DNA of 10,587 nt from JBFMAE01 sp040756085 (GTDB lineage Bacteria > Desulfobacterota > BSN033 > UBA1163). Of the stretch, positions 6,988 through 10,587 are shown in pieces (position 1 is the stretch's first letter; each line of letters starts with the position of its first letter). The DNA is taken from NCBI GenBank assembly GCA_040756085.1, contig JBFMAE010000234.1:1-10587 (forward strand), read 5' to 3'. A model generated the notes under the pieces. It saw only the letters and a program-made list of their open reading frames with translations. It had not been told where the DNA came from and searched no databases. Made by a program: the position numbers and the translations under genes.

Positions 6988-7965
6988 ATGATACCTCCGG
7001 ATATCCTCCGCGATAAATTCAAAGGGACCATCTTAGGTTGTTTTCTGGGGGATGCCTTTGGAGCAGGCTTCGAAGGGATGGCTCACGACAGAATCAGGAA
7101 TCACCCTCGCTTCGTTTCTGAAACGTTTTCGGGCAGACATACCGATGACACAGACATGACACTTGCTCTGGCTGAATCCATTGTTAAATGCGGTAAAGTA
7201 GATCCAGAAGATATTGCAAAGCAATTCAGTCTCTATTGTGATCTCACCCGCGGCTATGCCATCGGCACAATCAAAGCAGTCCTGGCACTCAGAGCTGGGT
7301 TGCCATGGCATCAGGTAGGACGCATTGTTTTTGAAAATGGTTCGTTTGGGAATGGAGCTGCTATGCGAGTCTCCCCGGTTGGACTCTTCTATCATCATGA
7401 TCTGGATGAACTTCAGGAAGCAGCCATTAAACAGGCCACTGTCACCCATGTCCATCCTTTAGGCCAATGGGGAGCAGTGATGCAGGCTTCTTCGGTAGGG
7501 CTGGCAGTGCCAAAGAACCCTGAAGAACCTTTTCAAACAGATGAAGTCATTGTCGGACTAAGGGATTTGCTTAGGTTCGGACCCACCGAATATCTGAGAG
7601 CGTTGGATGAGATTGAAAAAATGTTAATTCAAGGAAGTAAACCAGGAATTCAGGAAATGGTTCAGCGTCTCGGGAATGGAGTTGAAGCTCACCTTTCTGT
7701 ACCCAGTGCCAGCTATATCGCTTTTGCCCATAGTCCGAATTTCCGGATGGCCATTCATGCTAGCGTTTCCTTGGGCGGTGATACCGATACCATCGCTGCC
7801 ATGGTCGGGGCGATTGTTGGAGCTCATGTCGGAGAAAAGGGGCTTCCGATAGGATGGGTAAATCAGTTAGAAGATGGACCTCGGGGCCGTTCATTTGCCA
7901 GAGATCTGTCAGAAAGACTTTTTGATACCTGGTGGAGAGTCCATAAGACAGTGGACGAATCGTAA
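6988..7965 (+). CDS. ADP-ribosylglycohydrolase family protein
   Basis: This soluble, Mg-dependent hydrolase would remove ADP-ribose from a protein, nucleic acid or small molecule. The whole 325-residue chain is one all-helical ARH domain. Seen motifs are GxxLGDAFG (residues 17-25, as GCFLGDAFG), the metal site T52-D53-D54-T55-D56-M57, GNGAAMRVSPVG (121-132), THVHPLG (153-159), and the second metal site GGDTDT (263-268) with metal ligands D265 and D267. Length and motifs are complete, so it is probably active. It resembles the ARH3/DraG-like group; DraG itself reactivates nitrogenase, but no nif or draT gene is nearby and no ADP-ribosyltransferase is in view. The start at 6988 is chosen because the conserved helix begins right after it; the nearest purine run (AAAAGGGA) is too far for a strong ribosome site. 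The substrate is unknown. Confidence 0.9.
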   Translation: MIPPDILRDKFKGTILGCFLGDAFGAGFEGMAHDRIRNHPRFVSETFSGRHTDDTDMTLALAESIVKCGKVDPEDIAKQFSLYCDLTRGYAIGTIKAVLALRAGLPWHQVGRIVFENGSFGNGAAMRVSPVGLFYHHDLDELQEAAIKQATVTHVHPLGQWGAVMQASSVGLAVPKNPEEPFQTDEVIVGLRDLLRFGPTEYLRALDEIEKMLIQGSKPGIQEMVQRLGNGVEAHLSVPSASYIAFAHSPNFRMAIHASVSLGGDTDTIAAMVGAIVGAHVGEKGLPIGWVNQLEDGPRGRSFARDLSERLFDTWWRVHKTVDES

Positions 7966-8006
7966 ACTCCTCCCCTCAATGTTTAAGAGTAGCCATCGAT
8001 CCAATC

Positions 8007-8022
8007 TCAAACCCTCGAATCC
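8007..8022. repeat. Short copy of an 8-bp periodic repeat
   Basis: Two 8-bp units, TCAAACCC and TCGAATCC, stand in the gap between the ADP-ribosylglycohydrolase and PAC2 genes. The 13 bases AACCCTCGAATCC (8010-8022) are exactly the reverse complement of 10412-10424, in the longer cluster near the right end of the window. The rest of this roughly 190-bp gap holds an imperfect inverted repeat (8026-8061) and the PAC2 promoter. Confidence 0.55.
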
Positions 8023-8025
8023 CTT

Positions 8026-8061
8026 CTTTGGGTAGTTATTAGTGGAGTAACCTACCAAAGG
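8026..8061. repeat. Imperfect inverted repeat
   Basis: CTTTGGGTAG (8026-8035) pairs with CTACCAAAGG (8052-8061) with one bulged G; the intervening TTA and TAA (8036-8038 and 8048-8050) can extend the stem. The plus strand continues with TAAAAAAA, not a T-run, so it does not look like an intrinsic terminator for the upstream gene. Its role is unknown. Confidence 0.5.
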
Positions 8062-8117
8062 GTAAAAAAATCATCCAATCCCTCATCTACCCTTATCGAG
8101 TGAGGAAGAAACACGGG

Positions 8118-8146
8118 TTGACAGAGAAAGAGAATACAGGTATGAT
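8118..8146 (+). promoter_or_regulatory. Near-consensus sigma-70 promoter for the PAC2 gene
   Basis: TTGACA (8118-8123) matches the -35 consensus perfectly. A 17-bp spacer separates it from TATGAT (8141-8146), five of six bases of the -10 consensus. Transcription would start at about 8152-8154, inside the AAGGAG ribosome site (8151-8156) and only about 10 nt before the ATG at 8164, so the leader would be very short. It is the only clear housekeeping promoter I see in the window. Confidence 0.72.
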
Positions 8147-8163
8147 TTTTAAGGAGAGTGGGA

Positions 8164-9054
8164 ATGGAAGAAGTTATCTATCTCGAAAAACCGAATCTTC
8201 ATAAACCCAATCTGATCATTGGATTTGAGGGATGGCCCAATGCGGCAGAAGTTTCCTCTTCTGCCCTCCAATACCTAATAGAAAATTTTAAAGCAAAGAA
8301 ATTCGCCTCCATTCCGATAGAAAGTTTTTATCAGATCTCCTCCTCCCGGCCAGTAGCGATCATCAAAGAGGGGAGGTTGAAGGAATTGAAACTTCCGAGC
8401 AATCATTTTTATTACTCAAACCGCCCTGCATCGAATGACCTTATCCTCTTCTATGGCATCGAACCCCATCTTCGATGGTTCCTCTTTGTTGATCTTCTTC
8501 TCAATCTGGCGGAAAGGTTTGATGTCTCCCAGATCTTTACGATCGGCGGTACTTATGATTACATTCCTCACACCTATCCTCCGATGGTCAGTGCCCTGTT
8601 CAATCATGAGGATCTGGAAGAAAAGGTGATGCGGGCTGGGCTGGGGTTGACCGAATATACCGGGCCCATCAGCATTCATACCTTTCTTCTGGAGGTTGCT
8701 AAGAAGAGAGGGTTGAAGGCCATCAGCCTCTGGGGTCATGCCCCCCAATATCTTCAGGCAAAGAATGTGAAGGTCGTCTGTTCGGTTCTTAAAAGCCTGA
8801 TCGCATTGACAGAGATAGAGATTGACCTCACCGAGCTTGAAAAGGCCAGCGATTATTTTGATCAACAGGTTAACCATTTAGTAACGCAGGATCCGAAGCT
8901 TCAAGAGGTTATCAGTAAATTAGAAGAGGTCTACAAACGGTCTGAAAAGCCTTCTCACTTATCGAGAAAAGAGGAGGAATCGAAGGAAGAGAAGGTGGTC
9001 TATATCCAGGCCTTTCTTAAGAGGCAGGAGGACGAGGAGAAGAAAGAGGGTTGA
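8164..9054 (+). CDS. PAC2 family protein (proteasome-assembly-chaperone-like fold)
   Basis: The 296-residue protein has the layout of the PAC2 family, which includes eukaryotic proteasome assembly chaperone 2 and uncharacterised archaeal and bacterial proteins. Seen motifs are IIGFEGWPNAAEVSS (residues 18-32, the family opening), ILFYGIEPHLRW (94-105), FTIGGTYDYIPHTYPP (125-140), GPISIHTFLLEVAKKRG (167-183) and SLWGHAPQYLQAKN (188-201). The C-terminal third is helical, and the last 35 residues are highly charged (Lys/Glu) and probably disordered. ATG 8164 is preferred to GTG 8158 because the AAGGAGAG ribosome site overlaps the GTG and is properly spaced from the ATG. There is no signal peptide or membrane segment. 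The bacterial role is not established and no proteasome gene is near. It stands alone behind its own promoter and converges on the HAD gene. Confidence 0.85.
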   Translation: MEEVIYLEKPNLHKPNLIIGFEGWPNAAEVSSSALQYLIENFKAKKFASIPIESFYQISSSRPVAIIKEGRLKELKLPSNHFYYSNRPASNDLILFYGIEPHLRWFLFVDLLLNLAERFDVSQIFTIGGTYDYIPHTYPPMVSALFNHEDLEEKVMRAGLGLTEYTGPISIHTFLLEVAKKRGLKAISLWGHAPQYLQAKNVKVVCSVLKSLIALTEIEIDLTELEKASDYFDQQVNHLVTQDPKLQEVISKLEEVYKRSEKPSHLSRKEEESKEEKVVYIQAFLKRQEDEEKKEG

Positions 9055-9073
9055 CCCTGTTGCCCTCACCCCA

Positions 9074-9120
9074 TCCCTCTCCCCCTGCCTATCGGCAGGC
9101 AGGCAGTGGGGAGAGAGGGA
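9074..9120. repeat. CCCTCTCCCC...GGGGAGAGAGGG palindromic intergenic repeat
   Basis: The arms TCCCTCTCCCC (9074-9084) and GGGGAGAGAGGGA (9108-9120) are complementary apart from two extra bases on the right. The centre holds CTGCC-TATC-GGCAG (9085-9098) and three tandem GCAG/GGCA tetramers to 9106. It follows the start of a CCCTCACCCCATCCC phrase (9063 onward), a wording common in dispersed intergenic repeats of many bacteria. It lies between convergent genes and could stop transcription from both sides by folding. It also overlaps the last 11 codons of the HAD gene. Confidence 0.7.
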
Positions 9121-10381
9121 TATGCATTACCTCTCTGAGATTTTTTAATATACGTTTCGGTTTTTTCTGGGAAAGTTCTATTTTTGAATGGAACCCGGTG
9201 GGGAGCGCATAGACATCAACTCCTGCCTGCTTGCCCGTCTCGATATCGGTGAGCGTATCTCCCACAAAGACAACGTCCTTTGGAGGAATCCCCATCTCTC
9301 TTATAGCGGTATGAATCATATCCGGGAAGGGTTTGTTTCGAGGGACATCCCCAGCACCGATCACCGATTTAAAATAGTCTGATACCCCCAGATGCATGAG
9401 CGCCCCTCTTGAAAAGCGACCGAATTTATTGGAAGCAACCCCCAGAAGAATTCCCTGGGAACGAAGTGCGTCAAGAACCTCTTTTGCCCCATTCAAAAAA
9501 TGGGTTTTGTGGAGATAGACCTCTTCGTACTTTTTCCTCATGATGGGAATGGCCTTCCGAGCCTCCTCCGGAGAAAAAAACTGGTTCAGGGTTGCCTCTA
9601 AATCTGCCTTCAGATATTTCTTCAGATCGCTGAATGGAAACATCTCCCTTCTGAACTCTTGGAAGACCTCTTCCAATCCCAAATAGATCGCCTCATAGGC
9701 CTCGATCAGTGTTCCATCCAGATCGAAGATGATCCCGCGGATTCGTTTCTTCAAATCGCCGAGGATTTCGTGAAAGTCCTGAAAGAAATGGCAGGTGATG
9801 TCCTGATCAATACAGTAGGCGTAGAGGGAGCCCTTAGCGAAGACGAAATCGGCCTCTTTGGCCGCACACCTATCGGAGAGACCGTTGCCGACAAATAGGA
9901 TGGAATCATACTCTTTACGGTGGATCTGGAGGAGTCTCTTTTTACAGGCCCCGCAGAGGCCACACTCCTCATTGAAATGAGGGAAGGCGACATCTACTTC
10001 CTTCCCTTTTAGAAAATGGCCACAATTAGAGTAGAAGGGAATTTCTGAGAGATGGTGAATTTCTAAAACCGTTTTAATATAGACATCGAGGCCATCGCTT
10101 ACGATTTTGATATCGATGCCCTGGTCACGGCAATACCGGTAGAAAGAGGTGAAGCAGGGATCGATGCCCGAATGCTCCCTGATAAAATCAAGGATGGCCT
10201 GCTCATCCCATTTGATGATTTTCGCGATCCGGGAATAGGCCTCTTTCGAACCGATCTTTCCCTCGCAGAAATCCCGGTCAATCGATTCCCAATCCCCGGA
10301 GGAGAACCGATTGAGAAGATCATAGCCCAGATCCCGGATGCTGATCGTTCCATCGAAATCACAGAGGATCAGTTGTTTCAT
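9089..10381 (-). CDS. Fused double HAD phosphatase (MtnX/SerB-like + Gph/PpaX-like)
   Basis: The 430-residue soluble protein joins two complete haloacid-dehalogenase (HAD) phosphatase domains. Domain 1 (about 1-205) resembles HAD-IB enzymes of the MtnX/phosphoserine phosphatase type: nucleophile D8 and acid D10 (CDFDGT), S95 (IVSDG), and GNGLSD with D170. It also has a three-cysteine cluster C140-x2-C143-x2-C146, suggestive of metal binding or structure. Domain 2 (about 214-415) resembles phosphoglycolate or pyrophosphate phosphatases (HAD-IA): D220/D222 (FDLDGT), S317-N318, K350 (NKPFPD), and D375/D379 (VGDTLTD), with a helical cap between. All catalytic residues are present in both halves. 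The substrates are unknown, and no methionine-salvage or serine gene is nearby. The start fits the first HAD motif although no ribosome site is visible. The C-terminal tail (about MHIPLSPLPACR) is encoded by the palindromic repeat and is probably not ancestral. Confidence 0.88.
   Translation of the reverse strand: MKQLILCDFDGTISIRDLGYDLLNRFSSGDWESIDRDFCEGKIGSKEAYSRIAKIIKWDEQAILDFIREHSGIDPCFTSFYRYCRDQGIDIKIVSDGLDVYIKTVLEIHHLSEIPFYSNCGHFLKGKEVDVAFPHFNEECGLCGACKKRLLQIHRKEYDSILFVGNGLSDRCAAKEADFVFAKGSLYAYCIDQDITCHFFQDFHEILGDLKKRIRGIIFDLDGTLIEAYEAIYLGLEEVFQEFRREMFPFSDLKKYLKADLEATLNQFFSPEEARKAIPIMRKKYEEVYLHKTHFLNGAKEVLDALRSQGILLGVASNKFGRFSRGALMHLGVSDYFKSVIGAGDVPRNKPFPDMIHTAIREMGIPPKDVVFVGDTLTDIETGKQAGVDVYALPTGFHSKIELSQKKPKRILKNLREVMHIPLSPLPACR
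9112..9146 (+). terminator. Possible intrinsic terminator of the PAC2 gene
   Basis: AGAGAGG (9112-9118) pairs with CCTCTCT (9130-9136) around an 11-nt loop. Four bases later comes TTTTTT (9141-9146). The stem is short, the T-run is slightly detached, and the same bases compete with the larger palindrome at 9074-9120. It lies inside the 3' end of the opposing HAD gene. This is a plausible but unproven terminator for rightward transcription. Confidence 0.35.
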
Positions 10382-10395
10382 AAAAAAATATTAAA

Positions 10396-10427
10396 GGGTT
10401 CTAGGATTCAAGGATTCGAGGGTTCGA
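10396..10427. repeat. Four tandem 8-bp units, GGRTTCNA
   Basis: GGGTTCTA, GGATTCAA, GGATTCGA and GGGTTCGA follow each other without gaps just upstream of the HAD gene start. The individual bases vary but the 8-bp period is exact. The region 10382-10587 contains no gene I can recognise. It holds this cluster, an AT-rich middle (about 10440-10530, with a 12-bp palindrome CTTTTTAAAAAG at 10443-10454), and the opposite-orientation cluster at 10537-10576. No clear promoter for the HAD gene was found in it. Confidence 0.75.
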
Positions 10428-10536
10428 GTGACTCATACCCCCCTTTTTAAAAAGTTCTTAAGTTTTTCAAAAATTTTAATCCAAAGCAATTTTCTTCTAC
10501 TCTTTTCTTACAATTTTTAGTTTTTCCCTTGGCCCC

Positions 10537-10576
10537 TTGAACCCTGGACCCCTTGAACCCTGGACCCCTGGAACCC
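10537..10576. repeat. Five tandem 8-bp units in opposite orientation (TNGAMCCC)
   Basis: TTGAACCC, TGGACCCC, TTGAACCC, TGGACCCC and TGGAACCC are contiguous; the first four form two perfect 16-bp repeats. They are the complement of the GGGTTCNA-type units at 10396-10427, so the two clusters make a loose inverted repeat about 180 bp across. The array ends 11 bp before the window edge, in CTTTTTT. Confidence 0.75.
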
Positions 10577-10587
10577 TTATCTTTTTT

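Noticed and set aside
7033..7455. Antisense open frame of 140 codons within the ADP-ribosylglycohydrolase gene
   Set aside because: It covers the conserved metal-site motifs of the plus-strand gene and shows no protein family features.
8026..8070. Intrinsic terminator after the ADP-ribosylglycohydrolase gene
   Set aside because: The stem is bulged and is followed by an A-run on the plus strand, with no A-run on the other side that would serve the minus strand.
8416..8877. Antisense open frame of 153 codons within the PAC2 gene
   Set aside because: The plus-strand PAC2 motifs explain the sequence; the antisense frame has no family resemblance or ribosome site.
10412..10430. GGATTCGAGGGTTCGAG resembles a tRNA T-loop (GGTTCGANNCC)
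   Set aside because: No acceptor, D or anticodon arms are found around it; the resemblance comes from the 8-bp periodic repeat.
10537..10576. CRISPR-like array
   Set aside because: The units are 8/16 bp, contiguous and without unique spacers; no cas gene is present.

Overview
The window looks like chromosomal DNA from an uncultured Gram-negative bacterium of moderate GC content. A Deltaproteobacteria/Desulfobacterota-like lineage is my best guess. This rests on the Frz-like hybrid CheA operon, the PAC2 and ADP-ribosylglycohydrolase accessory genes and the style of the intergenic repeats; no taxonomic marker is present, so the guess is weak.

Positions 1-6304 hold a same-strand chemosensory operon. 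It encodes a protein of two tandem CheW domains (possibly cut at its 5' end by the window edge), the decayed start of a chemoreceptor (MCP) gene, an intact MCP, a hybrid CheA histidine kinase with a C-terminal receiver, the methylesterase CheB, and a stand-alone CheY-like receiver. Genes from MCP to CheY are 5 bp apart, overlapping by 1 bp, or 15 bp apart, which suggests one transcript with coupled translation. The logic is receptor -> CheW scaffold -> CheA, whose phosphoryl groups can go to three receivers (CheA-REC, CheB, CheY). No CheR methyltransferase and no flagellar or pilus gene is in view, so the output is unknown; CheR may lie upstream.

Positions 6305-6987 are a scar. The 3' end of an IS110-type transposase gene (minus strand) is joined directly to the 3' third of a purC gene (plus strand), followed by a small palindromic intergenic repeat. 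This suggests that insertion or deletion at an IS element brought the chemosensory operon next to a purine-biosynthesis remnant.

Positions 6988-10587 hold three apparently intact genes. They are a soluble ADP-ribosylglycohydrolase (plus), a PAC2-family protein preceded by a near-consensus sigma-70 promoter (plus), and, converging on it, a fusion of two HAD phosphatase domains (minus). A palindromic repeat sits between the convergent genes and supplies the last codons of the HAD gene. Clusters of an 8-bp periodic repeat (GGRTTCNA or its complement) occur in the gaps at about 8007, 10396 and 10537, the last two in opposite orientation.

I see no CRISPR array, RNA gene, phage module or obvious defence system. 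The points most worth following are the IS110/purC junction, the broken MCP and palindromic gap inside the operon, the His substitutions in both CheW domains, the HAD-HAD fusion, and the 8-bp periodic repeats.
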